This document shows, piece after piece, positions 53,762 through 62,819 of a DNA stretch of 64,000 bases. The stretch is from the NCBI RefSeq assembly GCF_014193895.1, contig NZ_BLZR01000001.1, positions 3,658,001 to 3,722,000 of the forward strand. The letters run 5' to 3'. The notes below the pieces were generated by a model. That model ran no database searches and was not told the origin of the DNA. It was given only the letters and a program-made list of their open reading frames with translations. The position numbers and the translations under genes were made by a program. Numbering within the stretch: the stretch's first letter is position 1; every line of letters starts with the position of its first letter. Source of the DNA: Clostridium fungisolvens (GTDB lineage Bacteria; Bacillota; Clostridia; Clostridiales; Clostridiaceae).

Positions 53762-53803
53762 AAAAGAGGCTAGGATTTTAAATTAAAATCCTAGCCTCTT
53801 TTA
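53762..53803. terminator. Bidirectional terminator between arabinanase and rlmD genes
   Basis: AAAAGAGGCTAGGATTTTAA and its reverse complement around a short loop; the arms carry A4 and T4 ends so both convergent genes can use it. Confidence 0.8.
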
Positions 53804-53807
53804 ATGT

Positions 53808-55163
53808 TTATTTGCTTAGTTTAACCACAGTTTCAACATGGGGAGTGTTGGGGAACATATCCATAAGCAAAGTCTTCTCTGTCTTATATCCTGCTTCCTC
53901 TAATACCTTTAAATCCGTAACTAAAGTCTTTGGATTACAGCTTACATATATTATATCCTTAGCATCGAACTTAATTACATAGTTCATTGCTACTGGGTGT
54001 ACTCCACTTCTTGGTGGGTCTAATATTATTATGTCTGGTTTATCCTGAATTGTATTTATAACCTTAGCAACATCCCCAGCTATAAAGGTACAGTTATCAA
54101 GTCCGTTAAGCTTTGCATTTTCGTTAGCAGCTACTACTGCTTCTTCAATCAGCTCTACTCCAATAACCTTCTTAGCTTTTCCAGCCGCTATCTGACCTAT
54201 TGTTCCTGTACCACAATATAAGTCAAAGACAACCTTGTTATCAGCAGTATCACCCATAAAGTCACGTACTATGCTATAAAGCTTTGCCGCACCTAGTGAG
54301 TTTGTTTGGAAGAATGAGAATGGAGATATCTTAAACTTAAGCCCTAACAGCTCTTCAGTTATAAAATCAACTCCGTATAATATATTTACCTTATCAGCTA
54401 TAACAGCTTCAGAGAAGGAATCATTTTCCGTATGTATTATACCTTTTATATTTCCTTCAATACCTGAACTAAAAATTGCTTCCACCCAAGGCTTAAAATC
54501 ATAGTTAATTTGAGTGGTAGTAACTATATTTATTAATATCTCATCATTGTGTTTTGTCTTTCTTACTATTAAGTTTCTTAAGAAACCTTCTCTTGCCATT
54601 ATCTTATAATGCGGAAGTTGATCCTTCTTAAAAAATTCAACTGTAGTATCTAGAATTTTTCTATAATCTTCATCCACAAGGTGGCACTGATCAACAGTTA
54701 CAATCCCAAAAGATCTACCTTTCATGTGCATTCCAAGAGTCAGGTCTCCACCTTTCTCCATATCTCCAAAGGTGAACTCCATTTTGTTTCTATATTCCCA
54801 CTGAATAGGGCTGTTTTCTATATCTAAGAATTCACCTGTATCTACACTGTTTCCTTTGAAAAGATTCAACACTTGATTTTTCTTAAATTCAAGTTGCTTT
54901 TCATAAGGTATGTTTTGTGAAGAGCATCCACCACAAAAAGCATAGTGTGGGCATTTTTGTTCTAATTCATAATCTGCAGCTTCTACAACCTTTAATAATT
55001 TAAGTTCAGCGTAGTCGTTTCTCTTCTTAGTTACTTTCCCTCTGATTTTTTGTCCTGGAAAAGCATTTTTAACATATATTTTCAAATCGTCCCTGTAACC
55101 TATTCCTTGGGATGGAAATTCCATATCTTCTATTAGTAACTCTATTTCATTGCCTTTTTTCAT
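53808..55163 (-). CDS. 23S rRNA (uracil-C5)-methyltransferase, RlmD/RlmCD family
   Basis: 451 residues. N-terminal TRAM RNA-binding domain (about 1-60), then a [4Fe-4S] Cys cluster (KCPHYAFCGGCSSQ plus the earlier Cys), and a Rossmann methyltransferase domain: FDLYCGTGTIGQIAAGKAKK (SAM site, about 309), DPPRSGVH (about 381) and the catalytic Cys in YVSCNPKTLVTDL (about 406). It methylates U747 and/or U1939 of 23S rRNA; Firmicutes often have one enzyme for both. It lies 13 bp after the small RDD protein gene and probably shares its transcript. Confidence 0.93.
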   Translation of the reverse strand: MKKGNEIELLIEDMEFPSQGIGYRDDLKIYVKNAFPGQKIRGKVTKKRNDYAELKLLKVVEAADYELEQKCPHYAFCGGCSSQNIPYEKQLEFKKNQVLNLFKGNSVDTGEFLDIENSPIQWEYRNKMEFTFGDMEKGGDLTLGMHMKGRSFGIVTVDQCHLVDEDYRKILDTTVEFFKKDQLPHYKIMAREGFLRNLIVRKTKHNDEILINIVTTTQINYDFKPWVEAIFSSGIEGNIKGIIHTENDSFSEAVIADKVNILYGVDFITEELLGLKFKISPFSFFQTNSLGAAKLYSIVRDFMGDTADNKVVFDLYCGTGTIGQIAAGKAKKVIGVELIEEAVVAANENAKLNGLDNCTFIAGDVAKVINTIQDKPDIIILDPPRSGVHPVAMNYVIKFDAKDIIYVSCNPKTLVTDLKVLEEAGYKTEKTLLMDMFPNTPHVETVVKLSK

Positions 55164-55176
55164 ATGTTACTCCTGT

Positions 55177-55578
55177 CTACTTTATTCTTAAAAGCTTCTT
55201 TCCGAATGTTGTTCCAAGCTTTGTACTTTCAATAATAGATGTACATAATACATTTGATACTATATACATAATTAAGAATATTCCTACTTTGTCTACCACT
55301 TCATAGCCTAATGCTGGTAAACACTTTTCAAATATAAAATATAATACTATTGCTAAAGCTAATGCCACAGTTTGATCCATTAAATTTCCTACAAATCTTA
55401 CAAAGAAATTTGCCTTATCAGCTTTTTGTGTCTTTTCATCAGCTTTTTCTTCTCTAACTACTATATCCTCTGTAGACTTCTCAGTAACAGCTTCATCTTG
55501 CGCTGTGCTGTTATCCTCACCTACTGTATTTACCTCTTCCTTTTGTTCGTTCTCATTAATGTTTTCTTTATCTAGCAT
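55177..55578 (-). CDS. RDD-family-like small membrane protein
   Basis: 133 residues. The first about 60 are acidic and disordered (Glu/Lys/Asp rich); the rest has an R-x-x-x-x-L-x-D entry (RFVGNLMDQTVALALAIVLY) and a second hydrophobic helix (VGIFLIMYIVSNVLCTSIIE), followed by the TTFGKKLLRIK end seen after helix 2 of RDD domains (G-x-T-x-G-K). Function unknown; RDD proteins are linked to ion transport. I start at 55578 (GGAGG 7 bases upstream). Upstream of rlmD. Confidence 0.72.
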   Translation of the reverse strand: MLDKENINENEQKEEVNTVGEDNSTAQDEAVTEKSTEDIVVREEKADEKTQKADKANFFVRFVGNLMDQTVALALAIVLYFIFEKCLPALGYEVVDKVGIFLIMYIVSNVLCTSIIESTKLGTTFGKKLLRIK

Positions 55579-55691
55579 GATCATACCTCCAATAATTTAT
55601 GTGTATTTTCATAGTTGACTCCTTTTTACCATTCTTTTAATATACTACATTAAGGTAAATCTGTAAATTAAAAATTGTGTTAATTACGGTA

Positions 55692-55718
55692 AAAAGCCTC
55701 TGACAAAGCAGAGGCTTA
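55692..55718 (-). terminator. Terminator of the metNIQQ operon
   Basis: AAGCCTCTG/CAGAGGCTT stem with a 6-base loop and T5 on the minus strand, about 30 bp after the second metQ. Confidence 0.8.
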
Positions 55719-55747
55719 AATTAAATCTTACATTATATTACTAGTTA

Positions 55748-56578
55748 TTAGAAAGCTGCAACTATGCTTCCTTTGTATGTGTCTTCAATGTACTTCTTAA
55801 CTTCTGGTGAGTTTAAAGCTTTGCTTAATGCTTTTACTTTATCACTGTTTTCGTTACCTTTTTTAACAGCTAGAATGTTTGCATATGGTGAATCCTTATC
55901 TTCTACAGCTAAAGCCTTGTTAACATCAAGCTTTGCAGCTAATGCAACATTTGTGTTTATTACAGCAACATCAACATCCTTTAATACTGTTGGTAATTGA
56001 GCTGCTTCAGCTTCAGTGAACTTTAAGTTCTTTTTGTTTTCAGTAATATCCTTAACTGTTACTAAATCGCCTTCTTTTAACTTTATAAGACCGTTCTTTT
56101 CAAGTAATTTTAAAGCTCTTGCTTCATTTGTAGCATCATTTGGAACTGCTACTTGACCACCATCTTTTATATCAGCTAATTTAGTTAACTTATCTGAATA
56201 AGCTCTGATTGGTTCTATATGAACTTTAACTGTATAAGTAAGATTGTATCCTTTTTCCTTTATTGTTTCATTTAAATAAGGAACGTGTTGGAAGTAGTTT
56301 GCATCTATTGATCCTTCATCTAATGCTGTATTTGGTAATACATAGTCATCAAATACTTTAATATTTAAAGTATAGCCTTCTTTTTCAAGTAATGGCTTTA
56401 CTACTTTTTCTAATATTTCTGCGTGTGGAGAAGGTGAAGCTCCAACTGTTATTACCTTATCTTCTTTCTTTGTATCTGTAGAACCTGTTGTTCCAGAATC
56501 CTTCTTAGTTCCGCAAGCTGCTAATGAACCTGCAAGTGCTAATGCTAAACCCAAAGATAAAAACTTCTTAAATTTCAT
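55748..56578 (-). CDS. metQ: Methionine ABC transporter substrate-binding lipoprotein MetQ (copy 2)
   Basis: 276 residues, NlpA/MetQ family. The lipoprotein signal ends LAGSLAAC (Cys 22). Mature protein: VITVGASPSPHAEILEKVVK, IKVFDDYVLPNTALDEGSID, ANYFQHVPYLNETIKEKGYN and KDSPYANILAVKKGNENSDK, all diagnostic. It binds L-methionine (or D-methionine) outside the membrane and delivers it to MetI/MetN. About 35 bp follow the other metQ; the two are clearly paralogues from tandem duplication. Last gene of the SAM-riboswitch operon. Confidence 0.93.
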   Translation of the reverse strand: MKFKKFLSLGLALALAGSLAACGTKKDSGTTGSTDTKKEDKVITVGASPSPHAEILEKVVKPLLEKEGYTLNIKVFDDYVLPNTALDEGSIDANYFQHVPYLNETIKEKGYNLTYTVKVHIEPIRAYSDKLTKLADIKDGGQVAVPNDATNEARALKLLEKNGLIKLKEGDLVTVKDITENKKNLKFTEAEAAQLPTVLKDVDVAVINTNVALAAKLDVNKALAVEDKDSPYANILAVKKGNENSDKVKALSKALNSPEVKKYIEDTYKGSIVAAF

Positions 56579-56613
56579 AATATTTTTCCCTCCATAAATT
56601 AAATTATTTTTTG

Positions 56614-57423
56614 TTAGAATACCGGAATTATGCTTCCTTTGTATTGTTCTTCTATATATTTCTTAGCTTTGTCTGAAGTAAGAACTTCTGTTAAATCCTT
56701 AATCCATTTTGTATTTTCATTACCCTTTTTAGTTGCAAGTATGTTTGCATATGGTGAATCCTTTGGTTCTGAGAATAAGGTATCCTTCTTAGGATCTAAC
56801 CCTGCTGGTAAAGCATAGCTTGCATTTATTATAGCAACATCAACATCTTGAAGTACTCTTGGAAGCTGAGCTGCATCTACTTCTTGAATTTCTATATTTT
56901 TTGGATTTTCAGCTATATCAACCTTTGTAACAAGATCTTTTTTGTTAAGCTTAAATAATCCTTGTGCTTCTAAAAGTTTTAATGCTCTTGATTCGTTTGT
57001 AGCATCTGCAGGAACCGCTATTACAGCTTTATCCTTTAATTCTTTTATATCTTTTACTTTCTTTGAATACGCCCCAAGCGGTGGAAGATAAATCTTCTTT
57101 ACTGTTACTAAATTTGTTTTGTGATCTTCATTAAACTTTAGCAAATATGGTTCATGTTGAAATAGATTTGCATCTATTGAACCTTCTTCTAAAGCAGTAT
57201 TTGGTGCTACATAGTCATCAAATATTTTTACTTCAAGCTTGTAGCCTTTTGCTTCAAAATCACTCTTTAGATAATTTAGTATCTCACCTGCTGGTTTAAG
57301 AGTAGCCCCAACTACTATATTTGTTTTATTATCTTCTTTTTTAGCTGTTTCTTCTTTTTTTCCACATCCAGCTAAAGAAAGAGCGAGTGCTGCTGTTAAT
57401 ACTAGTGTTAATATTTTTTTCAT
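56614..57423 (-). CDS. metQ: Methionine ABC transporter substrate-binding lipoprotein MetQ (copy 1)
   Basis: 269 residues, same family; lipobox ALSLAGC (Cys 20). Segments such as GATLKPAGEILNYLKSDF, KIFDDYVAPNTALEEGSIDA, NLFQHEPYLLKFNEDH and DSPYANILATKKGNENTK match MetQ. It differs from copy 2 at the ligand-loop region (KPAG versus SPHA), so the two may favour different ligands such as methionine, methionine sulfoxide or short peptides (inference). 23 bp separate it from metI. Confidence 0.93.
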   Translation of the reverse strand: MKKILTLVLTAALALSLAGCGKKEETAKKEDNKTNIVVGATLKPAGEILNYLKSDFEAKGYKLEVKIFDDYVAPNTALEEGSIDANLFQHEPYLLKFNEDHKTNLVTVKKIYLPPLGAYSKKVKDIKELKDKAVIAVPADATNESRALKLLEAQGLFKLNKKDLVTKVDIAENPKNIEIQEVDAAQLPRVLQDVDVAIINASYALPAGLDPKKDTLFSEPKDSPYANILATKKGNENTKWIKDLTEVLTSDKAKKYIEEQYKGSIIPVF

Positions 57424-57446
57424 ATATTATGCCCCCTTTTTTCTAC

Positions 57447-58106
57447 TTATCTTAACTTCTTATAAGCAAGATTACCTATAGACTGAAGTATTTGAACCAG
57501 TATTATTAAGGTAACTACAGTATAAAACATTACTTGATTATCAAATCTTTGATATCCATAAGTTAATGCTACTGCACCAAGTCCACCGGCCCCAACTGCT
57601 CCTGCCATCGCAGAGTATCCAAGGATTGAGATTATTGAAAGTGTTATACCTGATATTATGGAAGGTAACGCTTCTTTAACCATAACCTTAAATATTATCT
57701 GCATATTCGAAGCTCCGAAAGACTTAGCAGCTTCAATTAACCCCTTGTCTACTTCCTTTAAAGCACCTTCTATAACTCTTGCTATAAATGGCGCTGCCCC
57801 TATTGTTAAAGGAACCAGAGCTGCTGTTTCACCTATACTTTTACCTACTATAAATCTTGTAAGTGGTATTATTGCAACTATTAATATGATGAATGGAAAG
57901 CTTCTAAATATATTGATTATAAAATCTAATACACTGTATATTATTCTGTTTGGCTTTAACCCATTCTTATCAGTTACTATAAGTACAATTGCTAGTATAA
58001 AGCCTAGTATACTTGCAATAATAGTTGATATTATCACCATATATAGCGACTTTCCTAAAGCTGGTACCAAAACTAGATTAAAAAACTGACTAAAATTATC
58101 ACTCAT
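57447..58106 (-). CDS. metI: Methionine ABC transporter permease MetI
   Basis: 219 residues, five hydrophobic helices and the EAA loop GALKEVDKGLIEAAKSFGAS contacting the ATPase. Further MetI features are IINIFRSFPFIILIVAIIPL and GYSAMAGAVGAGGLGAVALT. It forms the homodimeric membrane channel. Its start overlaps the metN stop by 8 nt, indicating translational coupling. Confidence 0.95.
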   Translation of the reverse strand: MSDNFSQFFNLVLVPALGKSLYMVIISTIIASILGFILAIVLIVTDKNGLKPNRIIYSVLDFIINIFRSFPFIILIVAIIPLTRFIVGKSIGETAALVPLTIGAAPFIARVIEGALKEVDKGLIEAAKSFGASNMQIIFKVMVKEALPSIISGITLSIISILGYSAMAGAVGAGGLGAVALTYGYQRFDNQVMFYTVVTLIILVQILQSIGNLAYKKLR

Positions 58107-59064
58107 TTATAGTAACCTCCCATCCAACATGCTTAGAATCTAAATAGTTTATAATGTCCTGTTCTTTATCTTTACTTACATTAATAACTAATGATCCTAG
58201 TACATCATCTCTAAATTTTTCAAGTTTACCCCAAACTATTGAAAAATCGATGTCTAGCTCTCTTGCCATTGAGGTTATTATACTTTGATGCGAGTTATCC
58301 TTAGGGAATAATATCTTTATGTTTACTCCTTCAGTTGGCAGTATCTCTTCTTCCCCAAGAAGATTTTTTAAAGCTTTAGTATGTCTTAAGAAAAGCTCTT
58401 CAACATTTCCAACTTCAAGAACTTCTCCACCTTCAAGTATTGCTACTCTTTGGCATACTTCTTTAACTACTTCCATCTGATGAGTAACTACAACTATAGT
58501 TATCCCAAGTTTTTCATTTATCTCTCTTAAAAGTGATAATATTGATTTAGTTGTTTTAGGATCAAGTGCTGAAGTAGCCTCATCACAAAGAAGAATCTTT
58601 GGTTCTAGTGCTAAAGCTCTTGCAATTGCTACCCTCTGCTTTTGTCCACCACTAAGTTGTCTTGGCTTACTTTTTGCTTTGTCTTCTAATCCTACAATCT
58701 TTAGAAGTTCATCTACTCTAGTTTTTACTTTAGCCTTTGGTATGCCCCAACATTCCATCGGTAAAGCTATATTGTCATACACATTTTTTCTTTCTAGAAG
58801 AGAAAAGTGTTGGAATATCATTCCTAGATCCTTTCTGAAACTTCTCATTTCCTTACCTTTAAGGTCTTTCACTTCTTGTCCACCAACAGTAACACTTCCT
58901 GCATTATAGGACTCAAGTCCGTTCAGACATCTAAGCAAGGTTGACTTTCCAGCCCCACTATGGCCAACCAATCCAAATATTTCGCCCTCTTTGATATCTA
59001 GATTAATGTCTTTAAGAACTTGTATATCATTGAAACTCTTATTTACACCTTCAATTTTTATCAT
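58099..59064 (-). CDS. metN: Methionine ABC transporter ATP-binding protein MetN
   Basis: 321 residues. ABC domain: Walker A GLVGHSGAGKSTLLRCLNGL, signature LSGGQKQRVAIARAL, Walker B ILLCDEATSALDP, and switch His VVVTHQ. The C-terminal ACT-like NIL domain (about 245-320; EGVNIKILFPKDNSHQSIIT, VINVSKDKEQDIINYL) binds methionine and inhibits transport when methionine is plentiful. Start at 59064: GGGGG lies 6-7 bases upstream; an ATG at 59094 has no site. First gene after the SAM-I riboswitch. Confidence 0.96.
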   Translation of the reverse strand: MIKIEGVNKSFNDIQVLKDINLDIKEGEIFGLVGHSGAGKSTLLRCLNGLESYNAGSVTVGGQEVKDLKGKEMRSFRKDLGMIFQHFSLLERKNVYDNIALPMECWGIPKAKVKTRVDELLKIVGLEDKAKSKPRQLSGGQKQRVAIARALALEPKILLCDEATSALDPKTTKSILSLLREINEKLGITIVVVTHQMEVVKEVCQRVAILEGGEVLEVGNVEELFLRHTKALKNLLGEEEILPTEGVNIKILFPKDNSHQSIITSMARELDIDFSIVWGKLEKFRDDVLGSLVINVSKDKEQDIINYLDSKHVGWEVTINE

Positions 59065-59118
59065 ACAAATCCCCCTAAATTGATTATTAAACAATAATTA
59101 TTATCATATAAACAGAAC

Positions 59119-59146
59119 AAAAAACGCCCGAGAATAAACTCCGGCG
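59119..59146 (-). terminator. Riboswitch-controlled terminator upstream of metN
   Basis: CGCCGGAG and CTCGGGCG pair with one mismatch around 6 bases and are followed by T6. SAM binding to the aptamer just before it would let this hairpin form and stop transcription. Confidence 0.75.
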
Positions 59147-59167
59147 ATATAGACCCTGAATTTACTC

Positions 59168-59278
59168 TCATCTCTCAACGCAAAATGCGTCGCAGGAATT
59201 GGCACCATTGTATATGTAAATGAACATATACGGGTTGCCGGGCTTCATCGGGCCAGTCCCTCCACCTCTCTAGATAAG
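59168..59278 (-). ncRNA. SAM-I (S-box) riboswitch aptamer
   Basis: Read on the minus strand: CTTATCTAGAGAGGTGGAGG, GACTGGCCCGATGAAGCCCG, GCAACC, GGTGCCAATTCCTGC and the closing GAGAGATGAG. These are the conserved S-box elements in the right order, with P1 formed by the CTTATCT-type 5' end and AGATGAG. It controls the methionine importer: high S-adenosylmethionine gives early termination. Confidence 0.95.
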
Positions 59279-59312
59279 AACGATAATATTTAATTTGTTT
59301 TCCATTGATACA

Positions 59313-59341
59313 ACTATAATATCTTTTCCGAATTAAATCAA
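59313..59341 (-). promoter_or_regulatory. Promoter of the met operon
   Basis: Minus-strand TTGATT (59336-59341), 17 bp, TATAGT (59313-59318). Transcription would start about 28 nt before the riboswitch. Confidence 0.65.
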
Positions 59342-59471
59342 TAGTTTTTTAAATTATTAAGAATATATTATTAATATATGAACATTATTAACAATCTATT
59401 AAAGAAACCTTTTACATTACTTTGTTATTTGTTATTTATTTATTAGTATTCCTATTGGAAGCCTGTGTATA

Positions 59472-60707
59472 TTAATTAAGTAACTCTCTATCTAACTTTT
59501 CTTGTTTCATAACTAATGTATAAATAATAAATCCTATAATTACAGTAACTACTCCTGATATTATAAAAGCATCAGTTACGCTTAACCATTTGGATATCAC
59601 TCCCTCAAACAAGCTTCCTAGTGGTGTTGCCCCTGCAAACACCATTGCATATACACTCATTACTCTTCCTCTAAATTCATTTTTGGACTTCAATTGAATT
59701 GTAGAATTAGCAGTTGTTGAAAATAACACATTAAATACCCCTGCAATAAACAATGTTACGATAGATATTCCATAATCTTTAAATACTCCTATAAATACTA
59801 ACATTATAGATATCACTGCTCCTGCCAAAAACATAATTTTTCTTTTTGGTCCTCTACTTCTAGTTGCAACAGTAAAAGCAGAAATCATCGACCCAAGCCC
59901 CATTGCAGACATAAGATATCCATATCCATCAGAGTCCATATTCAGAACTTGTTTTGCGAGTAGCGGTATTAAAACACTATAATTCATAGCAAAGGTAGAT
60001 ACAAAAAACACTAACAATATTGTAAAGAGTATATCTTTAGAATTGAAGACATATTTTAGTCCTTCTTTTATATCTAACATCATATTTTTCTTCTCAGCAT
60101 TTTGCTTTGGCTCACCGCTAACTGAAATCATATAAATACCATATACTAAAGGTATAAAACTAATTGCGTTTAATAAGAAGCAAATGAAAAAGCCAAAGAA
60201 TTTAATCATTATTCCTGCAACTGCTGGTCCAACCATTCTAGCTGCATTAAACACAGTTGAATTTAATGCTATTGCATTCATCAAATCTTCTTTTCCTACA
60301 AGTTCTATCATAAAAGACTGTCTCGCTGGCATGTCTACAGCATTACAGCACCCTAGAATAGCTGCCAGAACAAGAATATGCCAATATTGTATCTGATGAG
60401 TAAACACTAAAAAGGTTAGTATAAAGGCTAGTATTCCCATTATGGACTGAGTGATAAGTAATATCTTCTTCTTAGGATAATTATCAATCAAGGCACCTGC
60501 AAATAATGAAAATAATAAAACTGGAGTAAATTGCAGTGCACTTACAAAACTTAGTTTAAGAGCAGAATCAGTTAAAGTTACTACAAGCCAAGACTGTCCT
60601 GCATTTTGCATCCATGTTCCTATAAGTGAAACTACGGATCCCATAAAAAAGAATCTGAAATCTCTATGTTTTAATGCCCCAAGGGTAAACCTCCCCCTTT
60701 TATTCAT
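59472..60707 (-). CDS. MFS exporter (MFS_3/enterobactin-exporter-like)
   Basis: 411 residues, about twelve helices. N-terminal HRDFRFFFMGSVVSLIGTWM and QNAGQSWLVVTLTDSALKLS, then DNYPKKKILLITQSIMGILA (loop 2-3 motif) and CCNAVDMPARQSFMIELVGK are typical of the EntS/MFS_3 drug or metabolite exporters. The C-terminal half has FRGRVMSVYAMVFAGATPLG. The substrate is unknown. GGGAT precedes the ATG. No regulator is adjacent; the TSUP gene diverges from it. Confidence 0.9.
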   Translation of the reverse strand: MNKRGRFTLGALKHRDFRFFFMGSVVSLIGTWMQNAGQSWLVVTLTDSALKLSFVSALQFTPVLLFSLFAGALIDNYPKKKILLITQSIMGILAFILTFLVFTHQIQYWHILVLAAILGCCNAVDMPARQSFMIELVGKEDLMNAIALNSTVFNAARMVGPAVAGIMIKFFGFFICFLLNAISFIPLVYGIYMISVSGEPKQNAEKKNMMLDIKEGLKYVFNSKDILFTILLVFFVSTFAMNYSVLIPLLAKQVLNMDSDGYGYLMSAMGLGSMISAFTVATRSRGPKRKIMFLAGAVISIMLVFIGVFKDYGISIVTLFIAGVFNVLFSTTANSTIQLKSKNEFRGRVMSVYAMVFAGATPLGSLFEGVISKWLSVTDAFIISGVVTVIIGFIIYTLVMKQEKLDRELLN

Positions 60708-60823
60708 TGCTTATCCCTTCTTCCTTTACCTACGATAAAATCTTTTTAACGTCATATTTAAAATTATTACAAACTATGATAATATTTTCAATTGAGGGAT
60801 AGTTCATAAGGGGGATATTTATA

Positions 60824-61570
60824 TTGATTAGTTTAATTTTACTCTGTATTTCAGGTTTTATCGCAGCATTCGTTGACTCTATTGCTGGAGGTGGAGGACT
60901 TATCAGCCTGCCTGCTTACATGCTTTTCGGATTACCACCACATATAGCACTTGGCACAAATAAGTTTTCTTCTACTACCGCATCCTTTACTTCCTCTATT
61001 AGATTTATAAAAGAAGGAAAAGCAGATTTATCCTTACTAAAGTACATAGTACCTTTTACCTTCATCGGGGCAGTTTTAGGCGTTAAGTCAGTACTAATAA
61101 TCAACCAGAGTTTTCTTACTCCATTAGTAATGATACTCATATTAATGGTTGGGGTGTATTCATTGTTCTCTAAAAACTTAGGGATTGAAAGTCATTATAA
61201 AGGAAAGACTAGAAATCTTATTTTAATTGGAACTATCTTTGGATTTTCTTTAGGTTTTTATGATGGCTTCTTTGGTCCTGGAACTGGTTCATTTTTAATT
61301 TTTGGTTTTATAAAAATATTCAAACTTGATTTTGTTGAAGCTAATGGTAACTCCAAGATTTTAAATTTTACTTCAAATATAGCATCTCTTATAACTTTTG
61401 CTATTGAAGGTAAAATTAATTATACTTACGGTATTTTAGTTGCATTTTTCATGATATTAGGTGCGCTTATAGGTTCAAAGCTAGCTCTTAAAAAAGGTTC
61501 CAAGCTTATAAAACCTATATTTGTAACAATGTCACTGGCGGTTTCAGTAAAGATGCTTTTTTCGCTTTAA
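60824..61570 (+). CDS. TSUP-family permease (TauE/SafE)
   Basis: 248 residues, about eight hydrophobic helices in two halves. FVDSIAGGGGLISLPAYMLF and LGTNKFSSTTASFTSSIRFI in the first half and FYDGFFGPGTGSFLIFGFIK with EANGNSKILNFTSNIASLIT in the second are the paired TSUP signatures. The family exports or imports sulfonates, sulfite, thiosulfate or other small organosulfur anions. TTG start, with AGGGGG about ten bases upstream. Proximity to a methionine importer may reflect sulfur metabolism, but no shared transcript is seen. Confidence 0.88.
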   Translation: MISLILLCISGFIAAFVDSIAGGGGLISLPAYMLFGLPPHIALGTNKFSSTTASFTSSIRFIKEGKADLSLLKYIVPFTFIGAVLGVKSVLIINQSFLTPLVMILILMVGVYSLFSKNLGIESHYKGKTRNLILIGTIFGFSLGFYDGFFGPGTGSFLIFGFIKIFKLDFVEANGNSKILNFTSNIASLITFAIEGKINYTYGILVAFFMILGALIGSKLALKKGSKLIKPIFVTMSLAVSVKMLFSL

Positions 61571-61637
61571 TTTTTACTTATAGTAATAAGGATATTATTA
61601 GCTACAGTTTTTATACTTTTAAGCGTATTGATTCAAG

Positions 61638-61661
61638 GCCTCTCATAAAAAAATGAGAGGC
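61638..61661. terminator. Hairpin between convergent genes
   Basis: GCCTCTCAT/ATGAGAGGC, 9-bp perfect stem with an A6 loop. The T run on either side is short, so termination is moderate. Confidence 0.5.
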
Positions 61662-61682
61662 TTTAAATGTTCATTAAGCTAA

Positions 61683-62174
61683 TTAATCTAAAACATCCCC
61701 ATTTATATCCCAAGTCTCATATTTTAAACTCTTAGAAGCTTCCTTAAATTTGATAAAATATCTTTTTAAAACATCTGATTCTATGGTCATCTGCTTTTCG
61801 TCTCTTTCATCGTTTGAACCAGGATTTGCTGAATACATAACCGTAAATCTACCATTCTTCTGCTTGTACACTCCCAAACGTCTATCTCCTAAAACCAATA
61901 TTTCTATATGCTCTTTAGTATATCTTCCAACATTCTCTTTATCAGGCTTTAATACTCCTTTATTTAAAGAGTCAACAATATTATTTATATCGCCTTTATT
62001 AATACTACTAGTTACATTAAATTCTGCCATTTTATTCTTCTGTATTTCATAGATATATCTAATCTCACCTATTTTATCCTTATTAATTTTATAAACTCCA
62101 CTTGTATTATTGTGAAAAACAAATCCTATAATTAAAAGCATAATAATAATGAAAGCTAAATTCTTCTTATTCAA
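61683..62174 (-). CDS. Exported or membrane-anchored protein of unknown function
   Basis: 163 residues. One N-terminal hydrophobic segment (LAFIIIMLLIIGFVF, residues 6-20) is a signal anchor; the rest is soluble alpha/beta (KIGEIRYIYEIQKNKMAEFN; IEILVLGDRRLGVYKQKNGR; MTIESDVLKRYFIKFKEASK). I recognise no family. The upstream region has GAGGGG before the ATG. Single gene, convergent with the TSUP gene. It may be extracytoplasmic sensor-like, but this is a guess. Confidence 0.7.
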   Translation of the reverse strand: MNKKNLAFIIIMLLIIGFVFHNNTSGVYKINKDKIGEIRYIYEIQKNKMAEFNVTSSINKGDINNIVDSLNKGVLKPDKENVGRYTKEHIEILVLGDRRLGVYKQKNGRFTVMYSANPGSNDERDEKQMTIESDVLKRYFIKFKEASKSLKYETWDINGDVLD

Positions 62175-62331
62175 ATATTCCCCTCCTCAATCAAAATCAT
62201 TAGTAAACTCAACTATAGATACACTAGTTCCAAATAAAATATATATTTAATAATTCTATTGCTATTAATAGTTAACAGGAATGTCGCTTGGTTTTACTTA
62301 GATTGAACTGGATTATCTATTCCGCTGAACT

Positions 62332-62423
62332 GATAAACTACTTCAATCATTGGACTACAAATAAAGATTTCGATGCTTCTACGAATCTTTATTTGTATAA
62401 ATTCTAATATGAAGTAGTTTATC
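62332..62423. repeat. Nested inverted repeat (92 bp)
   Basis: Outer arms GATAAACTACTTCA (62332-62345) and TGAAGTAGTTTATC (62410-62423) pair perfectly; inner arms ACAAATAAAGATT (62357-62369) and AATCTTTATTTGT (62384-62396) also pair perfectly. Internal loops of 11 and 13 bases separate them. It folds as one long two-stage hairpin on either strand. No gene covers it. Confidence 0.7.
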
Positions 62424-62673
62424 TATACAATGATATACGAAATAATATTATAAAAGTATCATCGAATAAAAATAATTAAATATCAATAGTAAATTCCTCT
62501 GCTGCATGTTTATAATTCTTACTATCTTTAATAAAAATTACATAATTGCCAGATTGAAATTAGAATATTTTACAATAGAAAATATTTTATAACTCATGTA
62601 TTGATTATGTAAATATAAAATGATATATTATAATTGTAAACATATTCATGGTTTATATTTTTTTAATATTTTG

Positions 62674-62687
62674 TGCAATCGCTTGCA
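62674..62687. promoter_or_regulatory. MalR/CcpA-type operator upstream of maltose phosphorylase
   Basis: TGCAATCGCTTGCA is a LacI-family operator (TGCAAnCGnTTGCA). It lies 133 bp before the phosphorylase start; it may be a maltose-repressor site or a catabolite (cre) site. Confidence 0.6.
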
Positions 62688-62819
62688 TGTTGTTTTTAAA
62701 TATATCACTTCACGGAAATATATATCTTTAGGTTTTTTCAGCATTAATAATGGGTTATTTAAAGATATTTTCCCAATTGAAATGATATATCTTCAATAAA
62801 TTTTAGATGGGGGATTAAT

